A stretch of DNA of 64,000 bases from Bacillus piscicola (GCF_022458745.1 NZ_JAJJJF010000002.1:496001-560000); one strand, 5' to 3'; numbered from the stretch's first letter, positions 1-9,637 are shown. Notes: generated from the sequence alone by a model not told the origin. Numbers and translations: made by a program.

Positions 1-200
1 CATCCTTGAAACTGGCGGGTTGCTTTAGCAGGAAATGCGGCTTTTATGTCAGCTGTTACGGTAAACCAGATATTGGAAACGGACTCTGCTTCTAAGCTGT
101 TCGCTTCGATCATTTCCGCTAACAGTTCTGTTGTTGCGCTTACAATCTCTTCTTCTCGGTCTTCTGAAATAGTAGTGGCCCCACGTACCCCTCGAATCAT
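1..200 (-). CDS. aroH: Chorismate mutase AroH, 3' end outside the window
   Basis: Monofunctional AroH-type chorismate mutase (chorismate to prephenate, Phe/Tyr branch). The visible N-terminal 66 codons begin MIRGVRGATTI and include the conserved FPAKA stretch of the trimeric AroH fold. The ATG at 198-200 overlaps the aroB stop by four bases (ATGA), so the gene is probably translationally coupled to aroB. The order aroC-aroB-aroH is that of B. subtilis. The active-site residues of the C-terminal half lie outside the window. Confidence 0.9.
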   Translation of the reverse strand, partial: MIRGVRGATTISEDREEEIVSATTELLAEMIEANSLEAESVSNIWFTVTADIKAAFPAKATRQFQG

Positions 201-1288
201 GCTTTGTCCCCCCATCCTGCTTGCGTTAATAAGGAATGTAACAATCTTTCTTCCACTGTTTGCAAAAACGGCTGGCCAACTTCCCTGAGCAGCACAAAAG
301 TAATATCACCAGCGTTTGCTTTTTTATCATGCTTCATAATGGTAATAAGTTCATCCGCCGTAAAACGATCGGCTGCATCAACCGGGTAGCCAAGAGCCTG
401 CAGCCAGCTCGCTTCCTCGGCAATATCCCATGAAGACAAGCTGAGCTCATTACTTACTCTCATTGCAAAAATCATGCCGCAAGCGACTGCTTCTCCGTGT
501 GTCAGTTCGCCGTAGCCGGTTATTTTTTCGAGGGCATGGCCAAGCGTATGACCAAAATTCAAAAAGGCTCTTACGCCGGACTCCTTCTCATCTTGCTTTA
601 CAATGTCGGCTTTGATCGAAATCGAACGCTTTAAAAACCCGCGAATGTGATCTTTTTTTATATCAGCTTCACTGTGGACATTTTCTTTCAGCCAAGCCAA
701 AAATTCCGGATCTTTTATATACGCATGTTTGACCATTTCAGCAAAGCCGGAACGCCATTCCTTGTCAGGCAGGCTGGACAATGTTTCCGTGTCATAAAGA
801 ACTGCTTCGGGCTGATGAAAGGCGCCGATTAAGTTTTTACCCAGTTCATGATTAATACCTGTTTTCCCGCCGACACTGCTGTCTTGTGCGAGCAAAGTGG
901 TCGGCACTTGAACGAAAGGGATGCCGCGCATGTACGTGGCAGCCGCAAATCCGGCTAAATCGCCGATCACACCGCCGCCAAGAGCAATGATGATCGACTT
1001 CCGGTCCAGCCCTTCTTTCATACAAGCTGTCAGTACCTGTTCATACACCGCCATCGATTTAGAACTTTCGCCTGCCGGGACGATATGCATCGCGACTGGG
1101 ATCACCACTTCCAGCGATTTTAACAAATCGTCCCCATACAGCGGTGCAACCGTCTCATCTGTTACGATCAGAGCTTTACTCCTCCCGTTTAAAACGTTAC
1201 GCAGCATGGCAGCAGCATCACGAAGAAGGCCCTTCCCGATGTAAACCGGATAGGAAGTTGTATCTGTCGCGACGATTACTTCCTCCAT
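197..1288 (-). CDS. aroB: 3-dehydroquinate synthase
   Basis: NAD-dependent 3-dehydroquinate synthase, second step of the shikimate pathway, cytosolic, 363 residues (normal length). Visible signatures are the nucleotide-binding GGGVIGDLAGFAA stretch, QVPTTLLAQDSSVGGKTG and the metal-binding histidines in FLNFGHTLGHA and HGEAV. An in-frame opening runs about 110 bases further upstream inside aroC, but the protein clearly starts at MEEVIVATD (ATG 1286-1288). The start lies two bases after the aroC stop, and the 3' end overlaps aroH. Confidence 0.97.
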   Translation of the reverse strand: MEEVIVATDTTSYPVYIGKGLLRDAAAMLRNVLNGRSKALIVTDETVAPLYGDDLLKSLEVVIPVAMHIVPAGESSKSMAVYEQVLTACMKEGLDRKSIIIALGGGVIGDLAGFAAATYMRGIPFVQVPTTLLAQDSSVGGKTGINHELGKNLIGAFHQPEAVLYDTETLSSLPDKEWRSGFAEMVKHAYIKDPEFLAWLKENVHSEADIKKDHIRGFLKRSISIKADIVKQDEKESGVRAFLNFGHTLGHALEKITGYGELTHGEAVACGMIFAMRVSNELSLSSWDIAEEASWLQALGYPVDAADRFTADELITIMKHDKKANAGDITFVLLREVGQPFLQTVEERLLHSLLTQAGWGDKA

Positions 1289-1289
1289 C

Positions 1290-2462
1290 TTAAAACTCCC
1301 TCGCCCAGCGGTTATGTTCTTCGATATTTCTCGCGATTGCTTCCACGCGGTCAGAGCCAAACGTCTCCAGTAACGCAGCCGCCACTTCAATGGCAACGAC
1401 GTTCTCCATCACGACCGATGCCGCTGGGACCGCACAGCTGTCAGAGCGTTCAATACTCGCGGCGAACGGTTCTTTTGACTCAATATCGACACTGTTTAAT
1501 GGTTTATAGAGAGTCGGGATCGGTTTCATAACACCTTGGACAACGACCGGCATTCCTGTCGTCATACCGCCCTCAAAGCCGCCAAGGTTATTTGTTTTAC
1601 GAGAGTAACCTGTTTCCTTATCCCAAATAATTTCATCATGAACCTGGCTTCCTGGAAGAGACGCTGCTTCAAAGCCGATGCCGATTTCAACTCCCTTAAA
1701 GGCATTAATACTGACGACGGCTCTCGCAATCCGCGCATCGAGTTTACGATCATAGTGAACGTGGCTTCCGAGCCCTGTCGGCACGCCGGTGATGACCGTC
1801 TGAACGACACCGCCAATCGAATCACCGTCTTTTTTAGCGTCGTCGATTGCCTGCATCATCTTGGGTTCTGCCTCTTTATCTAAACAGCGAACCGGGGAAT
1901 TTTCGGTTCGTTCTTTCAAGTCATAAATATCCTTGTAGCTCGTATCTTTTGCTTTAATGCCGCCGATCTCGAGGACTTGTCCACCGACTTCAATGCCGAA
2001 TGTTTTGAGAACTTTTTTGGCAACAGCACCTGCAGCGACACGCGCTGTCGTCTCCCGGGCGGACGAGCGCTCCAGGACGTTTCGCATATCACGGTGGCCG
2101 TATTTAATCGCACCGTTTAAGTCAGCATGACCCGGACGCGGCCGGCTGATTTTACGTTTCACTTCCTTTTCTTCCTCTTCTGTTAACGGCTGGGAGCCCA
2201 TGATTTTGGTCCAGCTTTTGAAATCGTCGTTTTCGACAACTAACGTAACAGGGGCTCCGGTTGTTTTACCGTGCCGGACTCCACTTAAGATCCGCACTGT
2301 ATCTTTTTCTATTTGCATGCGGCGGCCTCTGCCGTGTCCGCCTTGCCGCCTTTTTAACTCGACATTAATGTCTTCTTCAAGCAGCTCCATATTGGCAGGA
2401 AGTCCTTCAATAATTGTTGTCTGTTGGGGGCCATGCGATTCCCCTGATGTTAAATACCTCAT
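1290..2462 (-). CDS. aroC: Chorismate synthase
   Basis: FMN-dependent chorismate synthase (EPSP to chorismate), 390 residues; the gene is called aroF in B. subtilis. The start at [12 protein letters not shown] is fixed by the family signature and by a GGAGTGG site just upstream; longer in-frame starts have no homology. The motifs [28 protein letters not shown] and the C-terminal [10 protein letters not shown] are intact. First gene of the aroC-aroB-aroH run. In B. subtilis cheR lies between ndk and this gene; here the gap (2463-2816) has no cheR. Confidence 0.97.
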   Translation of the reverse strand: MRYLTSGESHGPQQTTIIEGLPANMELLEEDINVELKRRQGGHGRGRRMQIEKDTVRILSGVRHGKTTGAPVTLVVENDDFKSWTKIMGSQPLTEEEEKEVKRKISRPRPGHADLNGAIKYGHRDMRNVLERSSARETTARVAAGAVAKKVLKTFGIEVGGQVLEIGGIKAKDTSYKDIYDLKERTENSPVRCLDKEAEPKMMQAIDDAKKDGDSIGGVVQTVITGVPTGLGSHVHYDRKLDARIARAVVSINAFKGVEIGIGFEAASLPGSQVHDEIIWDKETGYSRKTNNLGGFEGGMTTGMPVVVQGVMKPIPTLYKPLNSVDIESKEPFAASIERSDSCAVPAASVVMENVVAIEVAAALLETFGSDRVEAIARNIEEHNRWAREF

Positions 2463-2650
2463 TTCTTCCACTCCTCTTCCATGCTTCCGGTTCACTTTAG
2501 CGCGTTTATGCATTAAATGATAACATATTTGCTTTTTATGATGGGGATTTTTAATAGATTTCAACTAAAAACAAGGTGGTAACAATTTCACAAATGATTC
2601 ATTAGGGCATAAATGCGAACAATCATATAAAATTTATGATTAAATATCGC

Positions 2651-2690
2651 ATAGCATAGAACGGTTGATTTCCACTGCAGGCGAGTCAGA
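2651..2690 (+). repeat. Partial copy of the dispersed GTTGATT element
   Basis: The stretch ATAGCATAGAACG followed by TTGATTTCCACTGCAGGCG matches the left end of the elements at 13355 and 59570, including the flanking AGCATAGAACG shared with the 59570 copy. The homology stops after about 27 bases of the element proper and no AATCAAC end follows, so this is a truncated copy. Confidence 0.7.
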
Positions 2691-2723
2691 CCTTCGGTGG
2701 GTGTCACCCACTCTGTCTATATA

Positions 2724-2760
2724 AAAACCGAACGCCTTCCACTAAAGAGCGAAAGACGTT
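2724..2760 (-). terminator. Rho-independent terminator of ndk
   Basis: On the minus strand AACGTCTTTC pairs with GGAAGGCGTT (ten pairs, two G-T) around a ten-base loop, followed by CGGTTTTTAT. It lies 57 bases after the ndk stop. Confidence 0.75.
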
Positions 2761-2816
2761 AGGTGTTTGATAAATGGTATCAACCCCGGTTTGACCGGTT
2801 GGTGCTCATTGTACCT

Positions 2817-3263
2817 TTATACCCATTCAGAGATGGTTTTTTTGTAGTCGATCAGGTCTTCTTTGTTGAAGAAGAGACCGATTTCACGTTCTGCGCTTTC
2901 TGGGGAGTCGGAGCCGTGGATGATGTTCATGCCTACTTGCACACCATAGTCGCCGCGGATTGTACCTACTTCTGCGTCGCTTGGGTTAGTTGCTCCCATC
3001 ATTTTACGGGCGGTGCTAATGACGTTGTCGCCTTCCCACACCATGGCAAATACGGGGCCGGATGTAATAAAGGATGTGAGCTCGCCGAAGAAAGGCTTGT
3101 CCTTATGTTCGCCGTAATGTTCTTCTGCCAGTTCAGTTGGGATTTGCATTAATTTACCAGCGCAGAGGGTGAAACCTTTTTTCTCAAAACGCTGTACAAT
3201 TTCTCCAATCAAATTACGTTGAACTCCGTCAGGTTTAACCATAATAAATGTTTTTTCCATCAT
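2817..3263 (-). CDS. ndk: Nucleoside diphosphate kinase
   Basis: Cytosolic NDP kinase (gamma-phosphate transfer from ATP to NDPs), 148 residues, normal length. Starts [15 protein letters not shown], as in B. subtilis; the catalytic histidine is in NIIHGSDS and the Kpn-loop region is intact. GAGGG sits four bases before the first ATG and seven before the second (3260), so either may be used. A gap of about 100 bases separates it from hepT, and a strong terminator follows. Confidence 0.96.
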   Translation of the reverse strand: MMEKTFIMVKPDGVQRNLIGEIVQRFEKKGFTLCAGKLMQIPTELAEEHYGEHKDKPFFGELTSFITSGPVFAMVWEGDNVISTARKMMGATNPSDAEVGTIRGDYGVQVGMNIIHGSDSPESAEREIGLFFNKEDLIDYKKTISEWV

Positions 3264-3361
3264 TTATCCCTCTTTCTTCTTTTTCTATGTATAGTCGTCA
3301 CATTCGGACATTTTTAACCTTCACGATTATAACAGATCAGGATAATGTTAGCAATCTGCCT

Positions 3362-4333
3362 CTAATAATTGCGGCCGCCTATGTACATGGCTATTTCTTC
3401 GAGTGAGCTTTTAGCTGGTATGTCGGGAAGTTCTTCTAAAGCAGAAAATGCTTTTTGCAAATATCGTTTACTGAGTTTGCGGGCGTACTCGATGCCTCCT
3501 GATGTCTTGATCTTTTCCAGCAAGTCCAAAACGTTTTCTTCTGACGCCTGATCGGACTGCAAGATGTCATGGATGTCACGTTTTACGGAATTATCTTGAC
3601 ACATCGCATACAGGGCGGGCAAGGTAACATTTCCTTGGCGCAAATCTCCACCGGCGGGCTTGCCGAGCTCTTCTTCTGTGCCGATAAAATCAAGAATATC
3701 ATCGATGATCTGATAGGACATGCCCACGTTATAACCGTACCGAAATAAGTGGGACTGGTTTTCTTCAGAGGCACCGGCGCTGATCGCCCCAAGCTGGCAG
3801 CTGATCGCAATAAGCGAAGCTGTTTTTCTTTTGATCCGGCGTAAATAGGTTTTTAACTGCTGGTCCCAGTTAAATTGATCACGAATCTGCTCAATTTCGC
3901 CAATACAAATCTCAGCCATCGCTTTAGAAAGAACCGAATGAACTTTTTTATTTTTATAGAACGCTGCTTTTTCAACGGCTTTCGCGAAGATGTAATCGCC
4001 TGTATACATCGCCGTGCGATTGTCCCATTTCGCTTTTATCGTTTTCTTCCCCCGCCTCAGCTCCGCGTCGTCAATGACGTCGTCGTGAACGAGCGAGGCC
4101 ATATGTATAAGTTCTAATGCAACCGCAATGTGTTTCACTTTCTCTATATCATAATGGCCAAATTTGCCGCTCAACATAACAAAAACCGGCCGAATTCGCT
4201 TTCCGCCTGCGCGCAGCAAATGAAGGGATGCTTCATTTAATAGGGATTGTTCCGATTTCACGGACCGTTCCAGTTCTTTTTCTATTTTATTTATATCTGT
4301 TCTTAAAAACAAATATAAGTCCGCCAATTTCAT
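3362..4333 (-). CDS. hepT: Heptaprenyl diphosphate synthase, catalytic component II
   Basis: Large subunit of the two-component medium-chain trans-prenyl synthase that makes the C35 side chain of menaquinone-7; 323 residues. It shows the first Asp-rich motif (DDVIDDAELRRGKKT) and the second (DDILDF), so it is the catalytic subunit. The ATG at 4333 is preferred because GAAGGTGG lies five bases upstream; an upstream TTG at 4348 has no site. With hepS and menG it forms the Bacillus hepS-menG-hepT cluster. Confidence 0.95.
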   Translation of the reverse strand: MKLADLYLFLRTDINKIEKELERSVKSEQSLLNEASLHLLRAGGKRIRPVFVMLSGKFGHYDIEKVKHIAVALELIHMASLVHDDVIDDAELRRGKKTIKAKWDNRTAMYTGDYIFAKAVEKAAFYKNKKVHSVLSKAMAEICIGEIEQIRDQFNWDQQLKTYLRRIKRKTASLIAISCQLGAISAGASEENQSHLFRYGYNVGMSYQIIDDILDFIGTEEELGKPAGGDLRQGNVTLPALYAMCQDNSVKRDIHDILQSDQASEENVLDLLEKIKTSGGIEYARKLSKRYLQKAFSALEELPDIPAKSSLEEIAMYIGGRNY

Positions 4334-4396
4334 TGTATCCACCTTCAAAATAAATATTGCACCCCGTTTCTGGCCAGCCTGAGTTACTATGGCGCT

Positions 4397-5119
4397 TTAG
4401 TTCGTACGTACAGGTTGTTTTCTCGCAAAATGACTGGCAGCTGCACCGAGAGAATAAGACTTGACAGCTACCTTTTGAAACCCAGCTTCTGCAAATAAAA
4501 AGGTTAATAAGTTTTTGTTTGGAAAAGACATAGTCGATTGTTGCAGCCAAGAATATTCATCATAGCTGCCGGCTAAATATTTCCCTAACAGCGGCATAAG
4601 ACGACGAAAATAGAACGAATACAGCTTTTTAAAAGCTTTTTGTTCCGGCTGTGATGTTTCCAGACAGACCGCCAGTCCGCCCGGCTTCAATACCCGGTGC
4701 ATTTCCTCTAAGACGGTTTGGTAATCCTGAACGTTACGCAGGCCAAACCCGATCGTCACGTAGTCAAAAGAATTGTCGTCATAGGGAAGGCTCATCGCGT
4801 TCCCTTCCACCAATTCCACGTTTTCGATACCGAGTTCCTTGATTTTACGCCTGCCGATCGACAGCATGTTGTGGCTAAAATCGATGCCGGTTACGGATCC
4901 ACCGGGCCCCGCCGCTTGCGCCAGCTGTATCGTCCAGTCTGCTGTTCCGCAACAAATATCGAGAGCACTGCTGCCAGGACGGACGGCCATGTGCTTCATG
5001 GTGTCTTTCCGCCACAGCCTATGTAGTTGAAAACTAATAACCGAGTTCATGTAATCATATTTATCATAAATATTTTCAAATACGTCATGGACTTTTTCTT
5101 CTTTTGTATGCTTATCCAT
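4397..5119 (-). CDS. menG: Demethylmenaquinone C-methyltransferase
   Basis: SAM-dependent UbiE/MenG methyltransferase, last step of menaquinone synthesis, 240 residues. The SAM-binding motif I is [11 protein letters not shown], followed by GIDFS and FGLRNV; the N-terminal [13 protein letters not shown] signature is intact. AGGAAGGGA precedes the ATG. It lies between hepS and hepT as in B. subtilis, so tail synthesis and final methylation are co-transcribed. Confidence 0.95.
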   Translation of the reverse strand: MDKHTKEEKVHDVFENIYDKYDYMNSVISFQLHRLWRKDTMKHMAVRPGSSALDICCGTADWTIQLAQAAGPGGSVTGIDFSHNMLSIGRRKIKELGIENVELVEGNAMSLPYDDNSFDYVTIGFGLRNVQDYQTVLEEMHRVLKPGGLAVCLETSQPEQKAFKKLYSFYFRRLMPLLGKYLAGSYDEYSWLQQSTMSFPNKNLLTFLFAEAGFQKVAVKSYSLGAAASHFARKQPVRTN

Positions 5120-5156
5120 AGTCCCTTCCTCTCTTGTAATCCCGGGAACGCGTCTC

Positions 5157-5942
5157 TTATGAAAGAATAGCCTTCAGCCTTCGAAAGAGGGGGGTGTTTT
5201 TGTGACAAACGGAAGTTTTAAGCTGTCGAGACAGTTCTGCTTGTTGCGATCGGATCTGTTCATCAAGAAAGCTTTTTGTTTGCGGCGGCGGCCATTCCGA
5301 CACAATATCCGCCCTTCTTCCTTCCACAAAACTATAGATCCCTTCTGCAAAGGAAGACAAATGTTTATCCTGTTCTCTTTCTCTTTCCCTATACATTTTC
5401 TTTAAAAGAAAATACGTTTTGGCGAGCGTCCCCAATCCCTCTTTTCCGTAATAAGCGGCAATGTTGGCAACAAGGCTGCCTTCTGCAGAGCGCAGGCTTT
5501 CCAAAAGCTCTTCTTCTTCCTTATACTCACAGAAGTGCAGACTCATTTTCTGTTCATTTATTTTTTGAATGGAATCGCTGAAAATCGGAAGGATCTTGAC
5601 GTGTCCGTTATCTACTAACATGGAATAATAAAGGCTGCTAAAAAAGTCTCCAGCTAAAACGGCAAGCTGCCGATGCTTAATTCCATGCTTCACATGCCGG
5701 CCGGTTTCTACCTTTTCGTGAGTCTCGAAAGCGGCGTGTATAAAAAGAGCAGCTAAAATTTGTTCTCTCTTTTCCACTGCAGACACAGAGGCAGTCCGCA
5801 TTGCCTCCCATAAAAAAAAGATGATATCCTTCTCTATTTCCGGCGGGTCTATATATTTATTTAAATAGTGGTGGGCCGTCTTACCGTCGAAAATGCGTTG
5901 AATGTGTTGGATTTCGGTCGTTTCTTGTTCTAGCTCTAACAT
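5157..5942 (-). CDS. hepS: Heptaprenyl diphosphate synthase component I
   Basis: Small non-catalytic subunit of heptaprenyl diphosphate synthase, 261 residues. It has no DDxxD motif, as expected; the identification rests on the [12 protein letters not shown] stretch and on its place beside menG and hepT. The start MLELEQET is chosen because GGGGGG lies nine bases upstream; a TTG 45 bases further up has no ribosome-binding site. HepS proteins diverge quickly, so synteny carries part of the call. Confidence 0.9.
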   Translation of the reverse strand: MLELEQETTEIQHIQRIFDGKTAHHYLNKYIDPPEIEKDIIFFLWEAMRTASVSAVEKREQILAALFIHAAFETHEKVETGRHVKHGIKHRQLAVLAGDFFSSLYYSMLVDNGHVKILPIFSDSIQKINEQKMSLHFCEYKEEEELLESLRSAEGSLVANIAAYYGKEGLGTLAKTYFLLKKMYREREREQDKHLSSFAEGIYSFVEGRRADIVSEWPPPQTKSFLDEQIRSQQAELSRQLKTSVCHKNTPLFRRLKAILS

Positions 5943-6032
5943 GCTTGACGTCCCCCCATTACTCAATAGATACAGTGTTACCTCCAAGTAGGTTAGCTTA
6001 CTTTACGTCTTCCCTTGAAAGTAAGAAATTAC

Positions 6033-6081
6033 ACCGAAAAAAAGCACAAACATGATGATGTAATGCTTGTTCGGTTTTTTA
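6033..6081. terminator. Hairpin terminator between hepS and mtrB
   Basis: ACCGAA pairs with TTCGGT and inside it AAGCA pairs with TGCTT around ACAT/ATGT. A T-run follows on the plus strand (TTCGGTTTTTT), and on the minus strand the inner stem is followed by TTTTTTT. It probably ends the folE-mtrB transcript. Confidence 0.55.
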
Positions 6082-6207
6082 ACGATGTAATTATAGCATA
6101 GAAAAGAAGCGTGCAGAACCTAATCTTTCCGCAAACATAACCGATTATCCCTGTACGTATTTCTCTTATATCTTCCGTTTATGATCATTCCGCCTTACAG
6201 CGGTTGT

Positions 6208-6426
6208 TTATCCCTCTGTCTTCATTTCCCCGTGGCTCGTTTGGATGACGGCTTTACCTCTTATTTTGACGGCTGATGTATGTTCCGTAAACTGAGCAAT
6301 CATCACTTCTCCTTTATCGAGCTTTTCGGAGTGATGAAACCTTGTATCGGTACCACGAGTGAGGCCGATAACGTTTACGCCGTCCTCCTCTGCTTTTATA
6401 ACAAAGAAATCATCTTTGTTGGTCAT
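6208..6426 (-). CDS. mtrB: TRAP, trp RNA-binding attenuation protein
   Basis: Tryptophan-activated RNA-binding protein that forms an 11-mer ring and attenuates trp genes; 72 residues. Conserved stretches are [22 protein letters not shown] and AQFTEHTSA, which include the Trp pocket and the KKR-type RNA-binding loops. The ATG at 6426 follows GGCAGGTG; a GTG nine bases upstream is less well placed. It follows folE (mtrA) in one operon, as in B. subtilis. No trp operon or anti-TRAP lies in the window. Confidence 0.95.
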   Translation of the reverse strand: MTNKDDFFVIKAEEDGVNVIGLTRGTDTRFHHSEKLDKGEVMIAQFTEHTSAVKIRGKAVIQTSHGEMKTEG

Positions 6427-6453
6427 CTTCAGCACCTGCCTTTGTATTTTTCA

Positions 6454-7023
6454 TTAAGACCTGTTAATGAGTGAAAGTACTTCTGCACGCGCGGCACTGT
6501 CTTTCTCAAAAACCCCACGTACGGCTGACGTGACCGTCTCTGAACCTGGCTTTTTAATACCTCTCATTGTCATACACATATGTTCCGCCTCGATGACAAC
6601 GATGACACCGTGCGGCTCTAATGTTTCTACAATCGAGTTGGCGATCGTGGAGGTGATTCTTTCTTGCAGCTGCGGCCTTTTGGCAACAGCATCCACGGTT
6701 CGTGCCAGTTTACTTAAACCGGTGACCTTTCCGCCTTTTGGAATATACCCGATATGAGCTTTTCCATAAAAAGGGACGAGGTGATGTTCGCACATGGAGT
6801 AAAAGGGTATGTCCCGCACTAATACGAGCTCTTCGTGATCCTCTCCAAAAACAGTTTGTAGGTGATGAGTAGGATCCTCGTTAAGTCCTGCGAATACCTC
6901 TTCATACATTCTTGCTACCCGTTTCGGCGTGTCCTGGAGACCTTCTCTATCAGGATCTTCCCCTACAGCCTCTAGTATTAGACGTACCGCTTTTTCTATC
7001 TTCTCATGGTCAAAGGCTGGCAC
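6454..7023 (-). CDS. folE: GTP cyclohydrolase I
   Basis: First enzyme of tetrahydrofolate synthesis (GTP to dihydroneopterin triphosphate), zinc-dependent, 189 residues from the proposed start. Motifs include [14 protein letters not shown] with the zinc Cys and His, and the C-terminal [13 protein letters not shown]. The GTG at 7021-7023 is chosen because GGGGGA lies seven bases upstream and the length then matches the B. subtilis enzyme (190). An ATG five codons earlier has no ribosome-binding site. Also called mtrA. Confidence 0.94.
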   Translation of the reverse strand: MPAFDHEKIEKAVRLILEAVGEDPDREGLQDTPKRVARMYEEVFAGLNEDPTHHLQTVFGEDHEELVLVRDIPFYSMCEHHLVPFYGKAHIGYIPKGGKVTGLSKLARTVDAVAKRPQLQERITSTIANSIVETLEPHGVIVVIEAEHMCMTMRGIKKPGSETVTSAVRGVFEKDSAARAEVLSLINRS

Positions 7024-7142
7024 TCTTTTTTCCCCCATTCGACAAATTTATGATCTTTGAAAATTTTAGCACACGGGTATGTATAAAGCAAAAGATCGAC
7101 GCTTGTGAGCCACAGATATTTTTATTATGTAAACAAATAAAA

Positions 7143-7165
7143 CCAGGGGAGGATAACCCCTGTAA
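7143..7165 (-). terminator. Hairpin upstream of folE
   Basis: CAGGGG pairs with CCCCTG around a seven-base loop. On the minus strand the stem is followed by GTTTTATTT, so it probably stops transcription coming from the DUF3231 gene before folE. Confidence 0.55.
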
Positions 7166-7296
7166 AAAACGCCAACATACATATAAAAAGAGAAAAAGGG
7201 ACAAGCTGTCAAGTCGAAGCTGTCCCTGGATCGGGAAACTGTCGAAACGGTCTCCTGCGAATGTAAGAAGACAGCGTTTCTTGTTTTTAAGTATAA

Positions 7297-7854
7297 TTAT
7301 TCTGATGAAGGCGAGCCGGGTGGATTATATGGTGGTGGTATTTTAAGCCATCCGTTTTGTTGCATCAGTGTTTTGGATTTTAATCCAAGGGATAATTTCT
7401 CTGTTTGGAATTTCAGGAACATTAACGCCGCATCCTGGCGAAGACATTGACTTGCTGAGGCGGCACACATATCGGCAGCAATAACAAAATTAAGGTTCAC
7501 CGTATTGATTAGTTCGTTGTCCGAGAACTTAGCTCCCAGGGGGATATCGTTTGCATTGGAGTTCGGTTTACTCTCCGGCGCTTCTGATAAAGGAACACCT
7601 TCTTTTCTCATAAATTCGGCTAGTTCTTGCTTGTGAGACTTGACTACTTTCAACCCTTCTTGTAATAATTTTGCGAGTTCGGGATCTGAGGTGGTGTTAA
7701 TCCCTATCTCAAAATAGGGGATGATACTCGATGAAAATGAAAAGTAGGTCCAGCAAGCCATAGCCTCACCGACATGTAGTGGGCCTTTATGGTTATCGGT
7801 TAAAGACTCTACAATATTCGCAGCGTTTTTGAAGATACTTGTAAAACTCGGCAC
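7297..7854 (-). CDS. DUF3231 family protein
   Basis: Soluble protein of about 185 residues, resembling Bacillus DUF3231 proteins of unknown role, which are often linked to sporulation. The N-terminal half has the pattern LTDNHKGPLHVGEAM, which looks like a ferritin/rubrerythrin-like helical segment; the C-terminus is PPP/PGSP-rich. The GTG at 7854 (MPSFTSIFKNA) is preferred because AGAGGGGGG lies about eight bases upstream; an ATG nine codons earlier would put that site inside the gene. It stands where hbs is expected upstream of folE. Confidence 0.65.
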   Translation of the reverse strand: MPSFTSIFKNAANIVESLTDNHKGPLHVGEAMACWTYFSFSSSIIPYFEIGINTTSDPELAKLLQEGLKVVKSHKQELAEFMRKEGVPLSEAPESKPNSNANDIPLGAKFSDNELINTVNLNFVIAADMCAASASQCLRQDAALMFLKFQTEKLSLGLKSKTLMQQNGWLKIPPPYNPPGSPSSE

Positions 7855-7969
7855 AAAACATACCCCCCTCTTTGAAGTCATTAATAGGGAGTATCATATA
7901 CCATCCGTCAAAAAATATGCATTCTTCCTATTATAATGTTGCGTGTATGGTCCTGTTCTTCAGGCTGCG

Positions 7970-8450
7970 GCTCACAGCTGCATACGTGTTCCGAGCTTCC
8001 TCTGCTTTATCGTTTTTTCTATATCATGGTCTCACAAAGACCTTATGACGTCGTTATTTTCACACTTGCTGGATTTCACTGCTGCATACGAACGCTATGA
8101 CGCCTCTATCTTACCAATACTCCGTTTTCGCGACACCATCGAACCGCTATGATGCTGTTATTTTTACAATCAACGTTTTTGACGACTTCATACGAGGGCT
8201 TTGGTGCCTCTATTTCTGTGTTTCTCCCATTTCACGACGTCATAGAGTGTCTATGACGTCGTTATTTTCACACTTGCTGAATTTCGCTGCTGCATACGGA
8301 CACTATGACGCCTCTATCTTACCAATACTCCGTTTTCACGACGCCATCGAACCATTTTGGCGCTGTTATTTTACCTAAACACTATTTTGGCAACGTCATA
8401 CGACGGCTATGATGCCTTTATTTTAGCCATTCTCCGCTTTTATGGCTCCA
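7970..8450 (+). repeat. 52-bp tandem array 1, four-unit higher-order repeat
   Basis: About nine tandem 52-bp units fill the space between a minus-strand and a plus-strand gene. Each unit starts with TTTCAYGRCKTCAT, has about eight variable bases, then TATGAYGYCGTTATTTT and a subtype-specific tail. Units start at 8022, 8074, 8126, 8178, 8230, 8282, 8334, 8386 and 8438. The units at 8074 and 8282 are nearly identical (three differences in 52), so the true homology period is 208 bp, in the order A-B-C-D-A-B-C-D. Small open frames inside the array are by-products. Confidence 0.9.
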
Positions 8451-8544
8451 ACGAATACATCGAACTTAAAACCATGATCATTTTTAGTTTTTCCAGACCT
8501 TTTATATAATAAGCGGGGAACAAGTTTTACAAGGAGGGATTAGT

Positions 8545-9126
8545 ATGAAACGAATAACTGTTTTTTGTGGGTCTAGTTACGGTGCTTCTCCTGTTTATCA
8601 GGAAGGTGCGAAGGCTCTAGGGAAAGCATTGGCACAGCGCGGGATCACGCTCGTTTATGGCGGCGCAAGTGTTGGTTTAATGGGAGCAGTGGCTGATGCT
8701 GTCCTGGAAGAAGGCGGAGAAGTGATCGGCATTATTCCCAAGATGCTCGAAGACCGGGAAATTTCACACCAACATGTAACCGAGCTGGTTGTCGTTGATT
8801 CGATGCACGAACGCAAGGCGAAGATGGCCGAGTTAGCCGATGGTTTTATCGCACTTCCAGGAGGGCCGGGAACGTTGGAAGAGTTCGTCGAAATTTTTAC
8901 ATGGGCGCAACTAGGCCTTCACCAAAAACCTTTCGGACTCTTGAATATCAATCAGTATTATGATCCTATCGTCGCTTTTTTCAACCAGATGATTGAAGAA
9001 CAGTTTTTACAGGAAAAATACCGTATGATGGCGGTGGTAGATTCCTCCCCCGATGTTCTTCTCGATAAGTTTGATACGTATGAACCTCCTGCGGTTAAAA
9101 CGTTTATTAGAGAAGACCAAACCTAA
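8545..9126 (+). CDS. LOG family protein (Rossmann fold, YvdD-like)
   Basis: LOG-family (TIGR00730) protein of 193 residues. Members hydrolyse nucleoside 5'-monophosphates to the base and ribose 5-phosphate; some act on cytokinin nucleotides. Diagnostic motifs are FCGSSYGASP near the N-terminus, SMHERKAKM and PGGPGTLEEF, which bind the phosphate and hold the catalytic Arg and Glu. AAGGAGGG lies six bases before the ATG. Monocistronic, between array 1 and a strong terminator. Confidence 0.9.
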   Translation: MKRITVFCGSSYGASPVYQEGAKALGKALAQRGITLVYGGASVGLMGAVADAVLEEGGEVIGIIPKMLEDREISHQHVTELVVVDSMHERKAKMAELADGFIALPGGPGTLEEFVEIFTWAQLGLHQKPFGLLNINQYYDPIVAFFNQMIEEQFLQEKYRMMAVVDSSPDVLLDKFDTYEPPAVKTFIREDQT

Positions 9127-9150
9127 ATCATCCCCTTTCTACTGAAACAA

Positions 9151-9190
9151 CGCGCGTGTCCCTTATTTTAGGAACACGCGCGATTCTTTC
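9151..9190 (+). terminator. Terminator of the LOG-family gene
   Basis: CGCGCGTGT pairs with ACACGCGCG around a short AT-rich loop with one mismatch, followed by ATTCTTTCTC. It lies between convergent genes and may serve both strands. Confidence 0.7.
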
Positions 9191-9610
9191 TCATGTTTCG
9201 TCCTTCGCAAATTTACGGATGCGTGCTTCAATGTCATCCCGCACTCGTTGAAACACTATCCATTTTTCTTCTTCTGTCCCTGTTGCTTTCGCCGGATCGT
9301 CAAAGCCCCAGTGTTCCCGCTTTACATGAGGCGGGGTCACGGGGCACTTATCATTAGCGTCCCCGCAAAGTGTAATGACGCGCTCGGCTTTGTTCAAAAT
9401 CTCTTGGTCAATGAGAGACGATTCTTGATTGGAAATGTTGATATGTTTCTCTTCCATTGCCTCCACTGCTTTCGGATTGAGTCCGTGCGCTTCGATACCA
9501 GCCGAATACACGTCGTAGGTATCCCCTAGATATTTCCGGCCGAATCCTTCTGCTATTTGGCTGCGACAGGAATTCCCGGTACACAAAAAATAAATAATCG
9601 GTTTCGACAT
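9191..9610 (-). CDS. arsC: Arsenate reductase, thioredoxin-coupled
   Basis: Arsenate reductase of the low-molecular-weight phosphatase fold, 139 residues; reduces As(V) to As(III) with thioredoxin. The P-loop CTGNSCRS gives the nucleophile Cys10, and the redox pair Cys82/Cys89 lies in [10 protein letters not shown], as in the S. aureus pI258 and B. subtilis enzymes. Last gene of the arsR-arsB-arsC operon, 27 bases after arsB. Confidence 0.96.
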   Translation of the reverse strand: MSKPIIYFLCTGNSCRSQIAEGFGRKYLGDTYDVYSAGIEAHGLNPKAVEAMEEKHINISNQESSLIDQEILNKAERVITLCGDANDKCPVTPPHVKREHWGFDDPAKATGTEEEKWIVFQRVRDDIEARIRKFAKDET

Positions 9611-9637
9611 GATAAATCCCTCCTTTGTACATAGTGG

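Larger units (their letters stand above)
2463..2816. other. Intergenic gap aroC-ndk, site of missing cheR
   Basis: This gap of 354 bases has no credible coding region. It holds an AT-rich part that probably contains the aroC promoter (minus strand), a fragment of the dispersed GTTGATT element (from 2664), a short perfect hairpin (GTGGGTG/CACCCAC, 2697-2711) and the ndk terminator. In B. subtilis cheR sits at this place. Confidence 0.6.

Noticed and set aside
1562-2113. Open frames overlapping aroC and aroB on both strands
   Set aside because: They are shadows of well-supported genes, without ribosome-binding sites or homology.
7943-8378. Open reading frames of 70-140 codons inside the 52-bp arrays
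   Set aside because: They repeat MTSLFSHLLDF-like peptides only because the repeat is read through; 52 is not a multiple of three, the frames rotate and none has a consistent ribosome-binding site.
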